Positions 34,227 to 43,672 are shown, counted from the first letter of the stretch. The stretch is 64,000 nt of DNA from Lachnospiraceae bacterium (GCA_024684055.1 JAIKXN010000239.1:62001-126000); one strand, 5' to 3'. Translations and numbers: made by a program. The notes: generated from the sequence alone by a model not told the origin.

Positions 34227-35651
34227 ATGGCTGATTTTATTTTTTGCCCCAGATGCGGGGCAGTAACAAAACCCGGTATATGTTCAAACTGCGGTTATAA
34301 AATGGAGGAATACGTTTCGGAGAATGTCGAAAGCGAAGTAAACGTAAACGCTGAAAGCGAACAGACTGCTCCGAAGATAAAAAAGAGTTCCGGAAACGGG
34401 TGGATCATAGGTCTTATTGTCGGAATTGTACTTATGCTTTTCCTTGTTATTTTTTCGGGAATTCTCGTTGTTATAGGCATTATGCCGCTGGCTTTTAAGA
34501 CCATAACTTCGACTTCACATCCCACGGTTCAGGCTGTACCGAATCCTCCGACAAACAACAATCTTCCGAATATTCCCGATGTTAAGGAAAACGAAGAAGA
34601 TGAAAAAGATAATGAAAACAAAGATGAAGACGGAAAAGAAAACGACGAAACCAAAGAAGAGGAAGAACCTCTGACAATACGTCCTTACGATCCGGATGAT
34701 TCTGTGTTTGATTATGATAAATTCAGTGATGAGATCATTTCCGGTTCGAATGAATTCTGGGATGAAAACAAAGGTGATGACGATCTTTTCGTTCACGGTA
34801 ATTATTCGGCGTATTCACAATCCGGTTCTTCTCATGATTTCGCGGACAGAGACAGTTTCACCACCCCTTATTACAACTATATTATTAATTCCTATGTTGA
34901 GAACGAGAATTATGATGTTGAAAGAAGAACAATAAGATATGAGGGCGAAGTTAACGGAGTTTATTACAACGCGTACTGCGGATATTATACTCTGTCTGCA
35001 GATAACGTTGATTTTACAGCCGTTAATGAAGGCTTAAGAAATAAATGCCTCGAACGTATTGAAGATTATATAAGAAATTCGACAGATGCCGCGGGAACAT
35101 ATGTAACCATTTATGTTGATTCCGTTGTAACTTTCAATAATGATGATGTATTCTCGGCAGCATACGACACAAATGTTTATTCGAATAATGTCATAAATAC
35201 ATTTTCGATTTCTTCGGTAAATATCGATGTTAAGAATGCAGCCGTTATGGATAATACAAAGATTCTCACGCTTGATGATGATTTCAGCAAATTCTTCATT
35301 GAACGTTCGAATACACAGAACAGATGGGTTGAAAGCATTAATAAATCGGATGTATCCGATGTTACGAAAGTATTCAACGATGACGATTCGCTCATTCTGT
35401 TTTTCACTCCGCTCGGAGTTGAGGTCGGAATCAATTACAAATACAGGCAGGACAGTTACGGATCCGATTACGTCGGATGGGTTACCATTACCTTAAATGA
35501 TTTTGACAATTATCTCAGCGGTACTTATAACTTTAACGCGGATTGGGGCAAAAATTATGATATTTATCAGTATGAAAAAGATAATAACATAACACCCAGT
35601 TCAGGCTACGAATTCGATTACGATTACGATTCGATTTTATATGATTTATAA
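34227..35651 (+). CDS. zinc-ribbon single-pass membrane protein with acidic linker
   Basis: 474 residues, function not recognised. N-terminal zinc ribbon with Cys7, Cys10, Cys19 and Cys22 (CPRCG, CSNCG), one TM at about 58-90, then a low-complexity Glu/Asp/Lys/Asn-rich linker at about 115-150 and a large extracytoplasmic domain of about 320 residues rich in Asp, Asn, Ser and Tyr. No enzyme motif seen. It begins 2 bases after cinA with GGAG upstream, so it joins the cinA transcript. With the next two genes it forms an insert in the usual cinA-recA order. Confidence 0.85.
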   Translation: MADFIFCPRCGAVTKPGICSNCGYKMEEYVSENVESEVNVNAESEQTAPKIKKSSGNGWIIGLIVGIVLMLFLVIFSGILVVIGIMPLAFKTITSTSHPTVQAVPNPPTNNNLPNIPDVKENEEDEKDNENKDEDGKENDETKEEEEPLTIRPYDPDDSVFDYDKFSDEIISGSNEFWDENKGDDDLFVHGNYSAYSQSGSSHDFADRDSFTTPYYNYIINSYVENENYDVERRTIRYEGEVNGVYYNAYCGYYTLSADNVDFTAVNEGLRNKCLERIEDYIRNSTDAAGTYVTIYVDSVVTFNNDDVFSAAYDTNVYSNNVINTFSISSVNIDVKNAAVMDNTKILTLDDDFSKFFIERSNTQNRWVESINKSDVSDVTKVFNDDDSLILFFTPLGVEVGINYKYRQDSYGSDYVGWVTITLNDFDNYLSGTYNFNADWGKNYDIYQYEKDNNITPSSGYEFDYDYDSILYDL

Positions 35652-35725
35652 TTTTTTATAATCTTCCCATAAATAATTTATTTTCTTTCGTATATGTATT
35701 AAAAGAAATACTTCGGAGGTGAATT

Positions 35726-36424
35726 ATGAACGGTAAGGAAAAATGCAAAGCTCTTAAAGAGATCAGAAGAAAAATCGCAGAGAACAATGATATATATTAT
35801 GCAGTGGAAGAATGTCAGCATAAAGGAGACTGCAAAGGCACATGTCCCAAATGCGAAGCAGAACTTCGTTATCTTGAAAGAGAGCTCGAGAGAAGAGCTG
35901 CTCTCGGCAAAGCGGTAGCTTTTGCAGGAATTTCCCTCGGTGTTGTATCTACTTTTGCTGCATGTACAGGCGTCGGGATCAATCCTGTTAATCATATTGA
36001 CGGAGGAATGTCAGGCCCTGTTGATTATGCAGGAGACATTCAGCCTGTTGAACCCGAATATATTATTGACGGGGATGTAAGTATTGATATGATAATCCCC
36101 GAAGAAGGCAATGACGGTACATGTACCGATCCCGATTCAGACGGGGCAGAAAATAAAGACGGAACCGAAATACCAGAAGGTGATCAAAAAAACGAAGGAA
36201 CAGAAAGCTCAGTCGGAACTGAAAATACTGAAGGTCAAGAGGATCCCGAGGAAAAAGAGAATACTGACAGAACTGAGGATCCTGATGGCGAAGAAAACCC
36301 TGAAGGAAAAGAGAGCGACGGTACTGAAACAGATGGAAATTCTGACAATGCCGACGGCAGCAAAGAATCTGCAGATAAACCGGTTCCTACACTGACGAAA
36401 CCTGTAAGAAATTTTTGTTATTAA
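35726..36424 (+). CDS. Cys-motif membrane or lipoprotein-like protein with acidic low-complexity tail
   Basis: 232 residues. The N-terminus carries KCKALKEIRRKIAENNDI and the cysteine block at 30-43 (ECQHKGDCKGTCPKCEAEL), a combination I recall from small proteins of Lachnospiraceae and Bacteroidetes without known function. A basic stretch then leads into a hydrophobic segment at about 62-80 ending FAAC (Cys80), which may be a lipobox, though the 60-residue n-region is far too long for a normal signal peptide. Residues about 125-215 are an acidic GTE/PEG/DGE-rich low-complexity run. It ends in RNFCY. GGAGGT precedes the ATG. It could be the substrate of the radical SAM enzyme that follows. 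Confidence 0.8.
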   Translation: MNGKEKCKALKEIRRKIAENNDIYYAVEECQHKGDCKGTCPKCEAELRYLERELERRAALGKAVAFAGISLGVVSTFAACTGVGINPVNHIDGGMSGPVDYAGDIQPVEPEYIIDGDVSIDMIIPEEGNDGTCTDPDSDGAENKDGTEIPEGDQKNEGTESSVGTENTEGQEDPEEKENTDRTEDPDGEENPEGKESDGTETDGNSDNADGSKESADKPVPTLTKPVRNFCY

Positions 36425-36526
36425 ATAATTTTGAAGAATTACTGTTATGTATATATTAAAAAACATGTAAATATAAATATATAACGTTAAGTAATTGTTC
36501 ATAAATATCGATCAAGCGGGAAAAAG

Positions 36527-37213
36527 ATGGCGGAAATTAAAATAGCCGGAATAGAAAGATTAAGAATGGAAACAGACGGCGAGGGTGTAACAACCCTCGT
36601 TGTTTCTATGGGTTGCCCTTTAAGATGTGCATATTGTCTTAATCCTTTTACCTGGGATAATTCATATGCCGGATTTAAAACATATACCGTTAAAGGATTA
36701 TATGATGAACTTAAAATAGACAGTCTTTATTTTCTTTCGACAGGCGGAGGTATAATGTTCGGGGGCGGAGAACCGCTTCTAAATGCCGATTTCATTCGTG
36801 AATTCATAGAAGAATATAAGTCTGTCGGATGGAAGTTTTATATGGAAACTTCGCTTTCGGTTCCAAGAGAAAAACTTGATAAAGTTATCGACCTGATAGA
36901 CTGTTTTGTCGTCGATACCAAAGACATGAACAAAGAAAGATACGAAAAATATACTCTCGGCAATTACGATCTTTTTTATAACAATCTTACATATCTTTTG
37001 GAAAAGGTCGGATGCGAAAAGATAATAGCAAGAGTTCCGAAGATTCCCATATTTCATAAAGATAATGAATTTCTTGAAAACGAACAGTTCTTAAAAGATA
37101 TGGGTTTTGAAAATATAAATGTTTTTGATTATATCAATCCGGAAGATCACAAAAAAATATCCGAAGCGGCTTTAAAAAACAGAGATTCTTTTATTGCCAA
37201 AATAATTCAATAA
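36527..37213 (+). CDS. PflA-type radical SAM protein
   Basis: 228 residues. CxxxCxxC cluster at Cys30, Cys34, Cys37 (MGCPLRCAYCLNPFTW), then GGGIMFGGGEPLL, the SAM-binding GGEP equivalent. It resembles glycyl-radical-enzyme activases of the PflA family but lacks the extra ferredoxin insert and has no glycyl radical enzyme nearby. It follows the Cys-motif protein by about 100 bases, so a role in modifying that protein or another peptide is possible. It is equally possible that it activates a glycyl radical enzyme encoded elsewhere. Confidence 0.85.
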   Translation: MAEIKIAGIERLRMETDGEGVTTLVVSMGCPLRCAYCLNPFTWDNSYAGFKTYTVKGLYDELKIDSLYFLSTGGGIMFGGGEPLLNADFIREFIEEYKSVGWKFYMETSLSVPREKLDKVIDLIDCFVVDTKDMNKERYEKYTLGNYDLFYNNLTYLLEKVGCEKIIARVPKIPIFHKDNEFLENEQFLKDMGFENINVFDYINPEDHKKISEAALKNRDSFIAKIIQ

Positions 37214-37223
37214 TGATATTATT

Positions 37224-37290
37224 GTTTCATCTCATTTAAAGAAATTCTTCTTTAAATATTTTCCCTAAAATAAGAAATATAAGATGAAAC
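37224..37290 (+). other. nested inverted repeats after the radical SAM gene
   Basis: Outer arms GTTTCATCT (37224-37232) and AGATGAAAC (37282-37290) are perfect complements. Inside lies a perfect 10-bp hairpin ATTTAAAGAA / TTCTTTAAAT with ATTC loop (37234-37257). It could be a 3' stability element or small RNA fold at the end of the cinA-radical SAM transcript. Confidence 0.45.
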
Positions 37291-37311
37291 GGAGAGTGAT
37301 GCTTATTGAAT

Positions 37312-37351
37312 GAATTCTGACGGTCTTGCTATCGGAATTTTGTTATTTTTT
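37312..37351 (+). terminator. terminator just before the recA promoter
   Basis: 8-bp stem AATTCTGA / TCGGAATT (one G-U) with an 11-base loop and a T-rich tail. It insulates recA from the upstream transcript. Confidence 0.6.
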
Positions 37352-37353
37352 GA

Positions 37354-37382
37354 TTGACAAGAACAAATGTTTGGGCTAAACT
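37354..37382 (+). promoter_or_regulatory. recA promoter
   Basis: TTGACA (37354-37359), 17 bases, TAAACT (37377-37382). The spacer contains the first SOS box. Confidence 0.8.
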
Positions 37383-37402
37383 ATAAACAGAACGTATGTT
37401 TG
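37361..37402 (+). promoter_or_regulatory. two LexA (Cheo-type) SOS boxes at recA
   Basis: Box 1 GAACAAATGTTTG (37361-37373) lies between -35 and -10. Box 2 GAACGTATGTTTG (37390-37402) covers the start of the transcript just before the ribosome binding site. Both fit the Gram-positive LexA consensus GAACNNNNGTTC/T, so LexA would block both polymerase binding and promoter clearance. Confidence 0.82.
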
Positions 37403-37414
37403 ATGGAGGTTAAA

Positions 37415-38434
37415 ATGGAAAGAGAAGACAAGATTAAAGCGCTTGAAGCTGCTTTAACACAGATTGAGAAGGCTTACGGCAAAGGAGCCGTTATGAAACT
37501 CGGAGATCCTGCAAGTCAGATGAATGTCGAAACCATTCCCACAGGATCGATCAGTCTTGATATAGCACTCGGACTTGGGGGTATTCCCAAAGGAAGAGTT
37601 ATTGAAATATACGGACCTGAATCATCAGGTAAAACAACAGTCACACTTCACATGATCGCCGAAGTTCAGAAAAGAGGCGGCATCTGCGGATTCATTGATG
37701 CGGAACATGCTCTTGATCCCACTTATGCCAAGGCTATCGGCGTAGATGTTGACAATCTTTATATATCACAGCCCGACAACGGCGAACAGGCACTTGAAAT
37801 TACTGAAACAATGGTTCGTTCAGGTGCAATTGATCTTGTGGTTGTCGACTCGGTTGCAGCTCTTGTTCCCAAGGCTGAACTTGAAGGCGATATGGGCGAT
37901 GCTCATGTAGGTCTTCAGGCAAGACTTATGTCTCAGGCTTTGAGAAAACTTACCGGAGCTATCGGCAAAACAAACTGTACGGTTGTATTTATCAACCAGC
38001 TCAGAGAAAAAGTAGGTGTATTCTACGGAAATCCTCAGGTTACAACCGGCGGTAATGCACTTAAATTTTATTCGTCTGTTCGTATGGAGATCAGAAAAGT
38101 CGATCAGATTAAGGTTAACGGTGAAATAGTCGGAAACCGTACAAGAGCAAAGATTGTTAAGAATAAGATCGCTCCTCCTTTTAAAGAGGCAGAGTTCGAT
38201 ATCATGTTCGGCGAAGGCATTTCATACGTCGGAGACCTCCTCGACCTTGCTACCGAAATTGATGTTATAAATAAGTCAGGTGCATGGTATGCGTATAAGG
38301 GAGACAAGATCGGGCAGGGAAGAGAGAATGCCAAGACATTCCTTCAGAACAACCCCGAAGCTCTTGCTGATGTGGAAACTGCTGTAAGAACACATTTCAA
38401 TTTACAGGGAGTTCCTTCCGAACTTGACAAGTAA
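37415..38434 (+). CDS. recA: recombinase RecA
   Basis: 339 residues from the ATG behind ATGGAGGTT; an earlier in-frame ATG at 37367 falls inside the promoter. Walker [10 protein letters not shown] at 67-75, [16 protein letters not shown], and [11 protein letters not shown] in loop L2 region are canonical. Drives strand exchange and LexA cleavage. Followed by recX 22 bases later. Confidence 0.98.
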   Translation: MEREDKIKALEAALTQIEKAYGKGAVMKLGDPASQMNVETIPTGSISLDIALGLGGIPKGRVIEIYGPESSGKTTVTLHMIAEVQKRGGICGFIDAEHALDPTYAKAIGVDVDNLYISQPDNGEQALEITETMVRSGAIDLVVVDSVAALVPKAELEGDMGDAHVGLQARLMSQALRKLTGAIGKTNCTVVFINQLREKVGVFYGNPQVTTGGNALKFYSSVRMEIRKVDQIKVNGEIVGNRTRAKIVKNKIAPPFKEAEFDIMFGEGISYVGDLLDLATEIDVINKSGAWYAYKGDKIGQGRENAKTFLQNNPEALADVETAVRTHFNLQGVPSELDK

Positions 38435-38456
38435 TTAATATAACCCGGTATTAAAT

Positions 38457-39065
38457 ATGTATATTACTGAAATTAAAGAAATCAATTCTCAGAAAAACCA
38501 AATTAAAACAGATAACGGAATCGCCTTTGTGTTATACAAAGGCGATTTGTCTAAATACGGAATACATATCGGCGAAGTTGACGATGATATTATAGAAGAG
38601 ATCGTTAATGAAGTTCTTCCCAAAAGAGCACTTAACAGGGCCGTTAAGATTATTACGGGAAGAGACATGACCGAAGGCATGATCAAAAATAAGCTTAAAG
38701 GCGACGGTTATTCCGATGAGATCATTGAAGATGTTCTTGAAAGGCTCAGGAAAGAAAGACTTGTTAACGATGAAAGATTTGTCAGAGGATTTATAGAATC
38801 CAAAAGTCTTAAGAAGAGTAAGAAAGACATCATCATTGCTCTTTCCATGAAAGGCATAAATCCTGAATTATCAGAAAGAATATATGATGAGCTTAAAAAT
38901 GACGGGGATTTATGTGAGGAGGAAGAACTTATCCGGAAACTCCTTGATAAGCGTCATTTCGATTATGAAAATTCCGATTTCGAAACCAGACAGAAAGAAA
39001 TGCAGTATCTGCTTCGCAAAGGGTTTTCGTCTGATTCAATTCGTAGTGCAATGAAAAAAGAATAA
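38457..39065 (+). CDS. recX: RecA regulator RecX
   Basis: 202 residues of helical repeats: LPKRALNRAVKIITGRDMTE, LERLRKERLVNDERFVRGFI, ending with a Lys-rich MKKE. Modulates RecA filaments. It lies directly behind recA and should share its SOS control. No strong ribosome binding site; the ATG follows CCCGGTATTAAAT, so translation may be weak. Confidence 0.92.
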   Translation: MYITEIKEINSQKNQIKTDNGIAFVLYKGDLSKYGIHIGEVDDDIIEEIVNEVLPKRALNRAVKIITGRDMTEGMIKNKLKGDGYSDEIIEDVLERLRKERLVNDERFVRGFIESKSLKKSKKDIIIALSMKGINPELSERIYDELKNDGDLCEEEELIRKLLDKRHFDYENSDFETRQKEMQYLLRKGFSSDSIRSAMKKE

Positions 39066-39110
39066 TACATTATTTTGTGTTTTTGTGTCCATTTTGGTTT
39101 ACAATAATTC

Positions 39111-39139
39111 TTGACATATGGTATGAAAAACGATAATAT
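39111..39139 (+). promoter_or_regulatory. promoter of rny
   Basis: TTGACA, 17 bases, TAATAT, with GATAAT overlapping. About 85 bases before the rny start. Confidence 0.7.
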
Positions 39140-39224
39140 ATAAATGTTGTAATTTGCAATATAGGGATTATTATGCCCTGTAAATACTGTACAATGATAA
39201 TTGAATAAGGAGGTAAGACTGTCA

Positions 39225-40790
39225 ATGTTTGGTGAAGTTAGTGTGGTTGTCCTGATTATTGCCATAATAATTGTTGCTGTCATTGCTGCGCTTGTTTCCG
39301 GCTTGATTACATATTCTGTATACAAGAAAAATATAACGCAAAAAATCGGCAATGCCGAGGATAAGGCGCGTGAAATCCTTGATGAGGCACTTAAAACAGC
39401 TGAAGCCAAAAAGCGTGAAGGCTTATTGGAGATCAAGGAAGAATCAATCAAGTATAAGAATGAGATTGAGAAGGAAAACAAAGAGCGAAGAGCTGAACTT
39501 CAGAGAACGGAAAGAAGAGTTCAGCAGAAAGAGGAGAGCGTTGATAAGAAGCTTGAGCAGATCGAGAAGAAAGAGGCAACAATCGCTCAAAAAGAAGCAG
39601 AACTGGCAAGAGACCAGGAAACCGTTTCTAAATTAAATGATCAAAGATTACAGGAACTTGAACGTATTTCAGGTTATACCTCTGATGAAGCAAAAGAATA
39701 TTTACTCAGAATTGTTGAAGATGATTTGAAACACGAGAAAGCTGTTCGTATTAAGGAGCTTGAAGCTCAGATTAAGGACGAAAGCGCTCAGAAAGCTAAG
39801 GAGTATGTTGTCAATGCTATTCAGCGTTGTGCTGCAGATCATGTATCGGATGTGGCAATTTCGGTTGTCAATCTTCCCAATGATGATATGAAGGGAAGAA
39901 TTATCGGTCGTGAAGGACGTAACATCAGAACGCTTGAGCAGATGACCGGTGTTGAATTCATTATTGACGATACGCCCGAAGCAGTTGTTTTATCCGGTTT
40001 TGATGCCGTAAGAAGAGAAGTTGCTAGAATTGCTCTTGAGAAACTTATCATTGACGGCAGAATTCATCCCGCAAAGATTGAAGAAGCTGTCGAGAAAGCA
40101 CAGAAAGAAGTTGAGAGTATTATGAAGGAAGAAGGAGAGAATGCTGTTCTTGAAGCAGGCGTTCATGGAATTCATCCTGAACTTGTTAAGACTCTCGGTA
40201 AATTACATTTCCGTACAAGCTTTGGTCAGAATGCATTAAAGCATTCTATTGAAGTTGCTCATATTGCAGGACTTCTGGCTGAGGAAATCGGCGTTGATGC
40301 AAAAATGGCCAGAAGAGCAGGTCTTTTACATGACGTAGGAAAAGCAGTTGACCATGATCAGGAAGGTACACATGTTACACTCGGTACAGAACTTTGCCGC
40401 AAGTATCATGAACCTGCCATTGTTATCAATGCGGTTGAATCGCATCATGGTGATGTTGAACCTACATCTCTTGTTGCGCGTATCGTTCAGGCTGCGGATG
40501 CTATTTCGGCAGCGAGACCCGGTGCAAGAAGAGAAACGCTTGGTGCGTATACTACAAGACTTACGGAACTTGAAGAATTATCTAACAATTTTGATGGTGT
40601 TGAAAAATCTTTTGCTATTCATGCAGGTAGAGAAATACGAGTTATGGTTGTACCTGAGAAGATTACCGATGATGATATGGTATTGCTTGCTCATGACATT
40701 TCCAAGAAGATCGAGGATGAACTTAAATATCCCGGTCAGGTTAAGGTTAATGTTATCAGGGAAACCAGAGTTATTGATTATGCTAAGTAA
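39225..40790 (+). CDS. rny: ribonuclease Y
   Basis: Membrane-anchored endoribonuclease that starts bulk mRNA decay in Gram-positives. 521 residues from the ATG. N-terminal TM at about 5-27, coiled coil at about 35-150, KH domain ([18 protein letters not shown]) and HD domain ([15 protein letters not shown], His-Asp pair). The AAGGAGGT site lies 10 bases from this ATG, slightly long; an in-frame TTG at 39201 would overlap that site and is rejected. Confidence 0.97.
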   Translation: MFGEVSVVVLIIAIIIVAVIAALVSGLITYSVYKKNITQKIGNAEDKAREILDEALKTAEAKKREGLLEIKEESIKYKNEIEKENKERRAELQRTERRVQQKEESVDKKLEQIEKKEATIAQKEAELARDQETVSKLNDQRLQELERISGYTSDEAKEYLLRIVEDDLKHEKAVRIKELEAQIKDESAQKAKEYVVNAIQRCAADHVSDVAISVVNLPNDDMKGRIIGREGRNIRTLEQMTGVEFIIDDTPEAVVLSGFDAVRREVARIALEKLIIDGRIHPAKIEEAVEKAQKEVESIMKEEGENAVLEAGVHGIHPELVKTLGKLHFRTSFGQNALKHSIEVAHIAGLLAEEIGVDAKMARRAGLLHDVGKAVDHDQEGTHVTLGTELCRKYHEPAIVINAVESHHGDVEPTSLVARIVQAADAISAARPGARRETLGAYTTRLTELEELSNNFDGVEKSFAIHAGREIRVMVVPEKITDDDMVLLAHDISKKIEDELKYPGQVKVNVIRETRVIDYAK

Positions 40791-40797
40791 TGATATA

Positions 40798-40827
40798 AAC
40801 CCCTTGCTTTTCGGCGAGGGGTTTTTA
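40798..40827 (+). terminator. terminator after rny
   Basis: 10-bp stem AACCCCTTGC / GCGAGGGGTT (one G-U), loop TTTTCG, then TTT tail. Confidence 0.88.
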
Positions 40828-40979
40828 GTTTGATTTCAAACAAAAAAAACAGTACTTTTTGCTTTAATTTGTAAGCAAATTTTCTTGAAGTATTGCTTTA
40901 ATCGTATTAAAATATAACAGAAATTATGCAAATTATTAAAGGAGAGATTTCAATATATTTATATTGAAGGTAAAAGGCT

Positions 40980-42266
40980 ATGAAAGAATACTCTTCATTA
41001 TCTAAAGAAGAACTGATTGCTTTAAAGGATGAATTTAGTGTAAAATATGAGGAAATAAAGTCTAAAGGACTTAAATTCAATATGTCCAGAGGGTTACCCG
41101 GCGCAGAGCAGCTTGATATGGAAGCTGATTTCTTTAATACACTTAATCCTACATCCGAATTTAAATCCGTTGCGGGAATTGACTGCAGAAACTATGGCGA
41201 ATTAGTAGGTATTTCTGAAGCCAGAAAGCTTATGGGAGATATGATGAGCATTCCTGCAGATAATGTAATTGTATTCGGTAATTCAAGTCTTAATATAATG
41301 TATGATACGGTATGCCGTTCCATGATACTCGGCGTATGCGGTTCAACGCCCTGGTGCAAACTTGACAAAGTTATATTCCTTTGCCCGGTTCCCGGATACG
41401 ATCGTCATTTTGCCATCACACAGCAGTTTGGCATCGAGATGATCAACATTCCGATGAAGAGTGACGGACCTGACATGGATATGGTAGAAGAGTATGTAAA
41501 TAACGATCCTGCCGTTAAAGGCATCTGGTGCGTACCCAAATATGCAAATCCTACGGGAATCACATATTCTGATGAGGTTGTAAGAAGATTTGCGGCTTTA
41601 AAACCGGCAGCGGAAGATTTCAGAATTTACTGGGACAATGCATACAACATTCATCATCTTTACGACAACAATCAGGACGATCTTCTTGAAATTTTTGCCG
41701 AATGTTGTAAGGCAGGGAACGAAGATATGGTATATAAATTCTGCTCAACATCAAAGATTACTTTCCCCGGAAGCGGTATAGCTGCACTTGGTACTTCGAA
41801 GAAGAATCTTGACTTTATTAAGAGCGTTATTACGATCCAGACAATCGGTCACGATAAATTAAACCAGTTAAGACATGTAAGATACTTCAAAGATTTTGAC
41901 GGAATGAAGAAACATATGAAGAAACATGCTGAAATCCTTCGTCCCAAGTTCGAACTTGTACATAAAAAACTCGAAGAAGAACTTGGCGGACTCGGTGTAG
42001 GTTCATGGACAAATCCTCACGGCGGATATTTTGTATCTTTTAACAGTATTGACGGCTGTGCCAAAAAGATAGTAGAAAAATGCAAGGAAGCCGGAGTGGT
42101 CATGACCGGTGCAGGAGCAACTTATCCGTACAAAAAGGATCCGTTTGATTCAAATATCAGAATTGCACCTACATATCCGCCCATCGAAGAATTATCCCAG
42201 GCGATCGATATTTTTGTACTTGTGGTTAAGCTTGTGAGCATTGAGAAGATCCTCGAGACTATGTAA
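40980..42266 (+). CDS. fold-type I aminotransferase of the Asp_aminotransf (PF12897-like) group
   Basis: 428 residues. It begins with a helical EYSSLSKEELIALKDEFSVK extension and then LKFNMSRGLPG. VVPNYANPTG-like block is CVPKYANPTGITYSD, the PLP Asp-Tyr block is YWDNAYNIHH, and the Schiff-base lysine lies in FCSTSKITFPGSG. The features match the aspartate aminotransferase group found in Corynebacterium and many Clostridia, distinct from AspC/AlaA. The substrate is probably aspartate and 2-oxoglutarate, inferred from the group. Monocistronic; the leader (40828-40979) ends in an AT-rich stretch. Confidence 0.9.
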   Translation: MKEYSSLSKEELIALKDEFSVKYEEIKSKGLKFNMSRGLPGAEQLDMEADFFNTLNPTSEFKSVAGIDCRNYGELVGISEARKLMGDMMSIPADNVIVFGNSSLNIMYDTVCRSMILGVCGSTPWCKLDKVIFLCPVPGYDRHFAITQQFGIEMINIPMKSDGPDMDMVEEYVNNDPAVKGIWCVPKYANPTGITYSDEVVRRFAALKPAAEDFRIYWDNAYNIHHLYDNNQDDLLEIFAECCKAGNEDMVYKFCSTSKITFPGSGIAALGTSKKNLDFIKSVITIQTIGHDKLNQLRHVRYFKDFDGMKKHMKKHAEILRPKFELVHKKLEEELGGLGVGSWTNPHGGYFVSFNSIDGCAKKIVEKCKEAGVVMTGAGATYPYKKDPFDSNIRIAPTYPPIEELSQAIDIFVLVVKLVSIEKILETM

Positions 42267-42299
42267 CAGACTGTTAGTTTAAAGAAGTTTCTTGTAACA

Positions 42300-42347
42300 A
42301 AGCAACATTATGTTCTTAAGTCTAAGCAACAAAATGTTCTTTAGACA
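42300..42347 (+). repeat. two 24-bp direct repeats after the aminotransferase gene
   Basis: AAGCAACA..ATGTTCTT.AG..C occurs at 42300 and 42324 with period 24 (about 19 of 24 positions identical). Function unknown. Confidence 0.65.
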
Positions 42348-42370
42348 AACAGAAAAATAAATTGATTAAA

Positions 42371-42403
42371 TAAACGGTTTCAGGGCGCTCCTGAAACCGT
42401 TTA
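42371..42403 (+). terminator. strong bidirectional-looking terminator
   Basis: Perfect 14-bp stem (arms 42371-42384 and 42390-42403) with GCGCT loop, followed by an AT-rich tail rather than a pure T tract. It ends the aminotransferase transcript. Confidence 0.8.
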
Positions 42404-42787
42404 ATTTATTATTTATAGCATATAGGAATATTGATTGGAATTAAAGACGATCAAAAAATCATATGGTATGTATTATATAAGCAAGAAGCATGACCGGTAA
42501 AGTCAATGATAAATGCTTAACATAAAGAGTTTATATAACAATATATAATTAGTTGTTTAATTGACATAATTTAATCCGAAAATATCATTCTCTATATTTA
42601 GTGAGATTTGTATTGTATTATTCAAGATATAGAAAAGCATCATAAAAGTGCCTAAAAATAGGCAAAAAATCAAAATAAATTCAATTTATCAATTGCTTTT
42701 TCGGCCTTATTTTTATATAATAACTATTGCAGTCAACGATTGACATAATTTGTTGACAACCCTACTACTTTGGTTCGGAAGGCTCTT
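42404..42787 (+). other. 384-base AT-rich gene-free stretch before the XerD-like gene
   Basis: No ORF of substance. It holds a duplicated 13-mer ATTGACATAATTT (42560-42572 and 42739-42751), a small TGCCTA/TAGGCA hairpin (42649-42664), a possible upstream promoter TTGACA-16-TATCAT (42561-42588) and the better promoter listed separately. Confidence 0.5.
42693..42721 (+). promoter_or_regulatory. candidate promoter of the XerD-like gene
   Basis: TTGCTT, 17 bases, TATAAT, about 67 bases before the start codon. Confidence 0.55.
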
Positions 42788-43672
42788 ATGGAAAAGCAGA
42801 TTCAGTTGTTTATTGATTATATACATAATAAGAAAAAAACGTCTTTAAATACTGAGATGTCATATAAGAGAGACTTGCTGAAAGTGGCAAATTATCTTAA
42901 CGAACATGGTATAAAAAGATGGGAAGATGCAACAAATAATGATCTTAAAGAATACATAGATTCTATGTATAACAATAATTTTGCAAATGCTTCCATTTCA
43001 AGAAGCATTGCTTCTGTAAAAGCGTTATATGCTTTTCTTCAGTATTCGGGTGTTTGCGAACAGGATGTTTCCAAAGATTTGAAAGCGCCCAAAATTGAGA
43101 AGAAAATGCCCAGCATTCTTACCAAGAATCAGGTAACGCTTCTTCTTGAACAGCCTAACGGCAGAACTCCCAAGCAGATCAGAGATAAGGCTATGCTGGA
43201 GCTTTTATACGCAACGGGTATTAGAGTTTCCGAACTTATTTCGCTTGAAATTTCCGATATTAACCTTAATATGGATTTTATTAAGATACGCGATTTGAAA
43301 AAAGAGCGTCTGATTCCTTTCGGAACAAAAGCTCATAATGCAATGACCGATTATATTCTTAATTCAAGGGATATTTTGCTTGAGAATAATGAATCGAGTT
43401 ATTTCTTCGTTAACTGCTCGGGTTCTCAGATGTCCAGACAGGGCTTCTGGAAACTTATTAAGAGTTATACCAAAATGGCCGGCATAGACGCAGATATTAC
43501 GCCTCATACTCTGAGACATTCTTTTGCTGCACATCTTGTTGAAAACGGCGCAGAACTTAAGGCTGTACAGGAAATGCTCGGACATTCCGATATTTCGACA
43601 ACTCAGATTTATTTAAATAACTCCCAGAATCATTTAAGGGACGTGTACGATAAGACACATCCCCGCAGTTAA
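42788..43672 (+). CDS. xerD: XerD/XerC-type tyrosine recombinase
   Basis: 294 residues from the ATG behind GGAAGG. N-terminal SAM-like core-binding domain (about 1-90) and catalytic domain with ELLYATGIRVSELISLE (first Arg), HTLRHSFAAHLVENGA (His-x-x-Arg), LGHSDISTTQIY (His and nucleophile Tyr). Length and motifs fit the chromosome dimer resolvases rather than phage integrases. Whether it is the dif-acting XerD or another Xer protein cannot be decided here. It converges on hisJ. Confidence 0.92.
   Translation: MEKQIQLFIDYIHNKKKTSLNTEMSYKRDLLKVANYLNEHGIKRWEDATNNDLKEYIDSMYNNNFANASISRSIASVKALYAFLQYSGVCEQDVSKDLKAPKIEKKMPSILTKNQVTLLLEQPNGRTPKQIRDKAMLELLYATGIRVSELISLEISDINLNMDFIKIRDLKKERLIPFGTKAHNAMTDYILNSRDILLENNESSYFFVNCSGSQMSRQGFWKLIKSYTKMAGIDADITPHTLRHSFAAHLVENGAELKAVQEMLGHSDISTTQIYLNNSQNHLRDVYDKTHPRS

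Noticed and set aside
36111..36395. Alternative Lys/Arg-rich frame within the acidic tail of the Cys-motif gene
   Set aside because: It lacks a ribosome binding site and arises from the GAA-rich repeat; the acidic frame is continuous with the Cys block.
37367..37414. Earlier in-frame ATG for recA
   Set aside because: It falls inside the promoter and SOS region, before the expected transcript start.
42740..42758. Two TTGACA boxes right before the XerD-like gene as its promoter
   Set aside because: No -10 element at 16-18 bases from either; the TTGCTT/TATAAT pair upstream is better.
42788..43672. Phage or island integrase
   Set aside because: Length and motifs fit XerC/XerD; there is no tRNA, att-like duplication or cargo.
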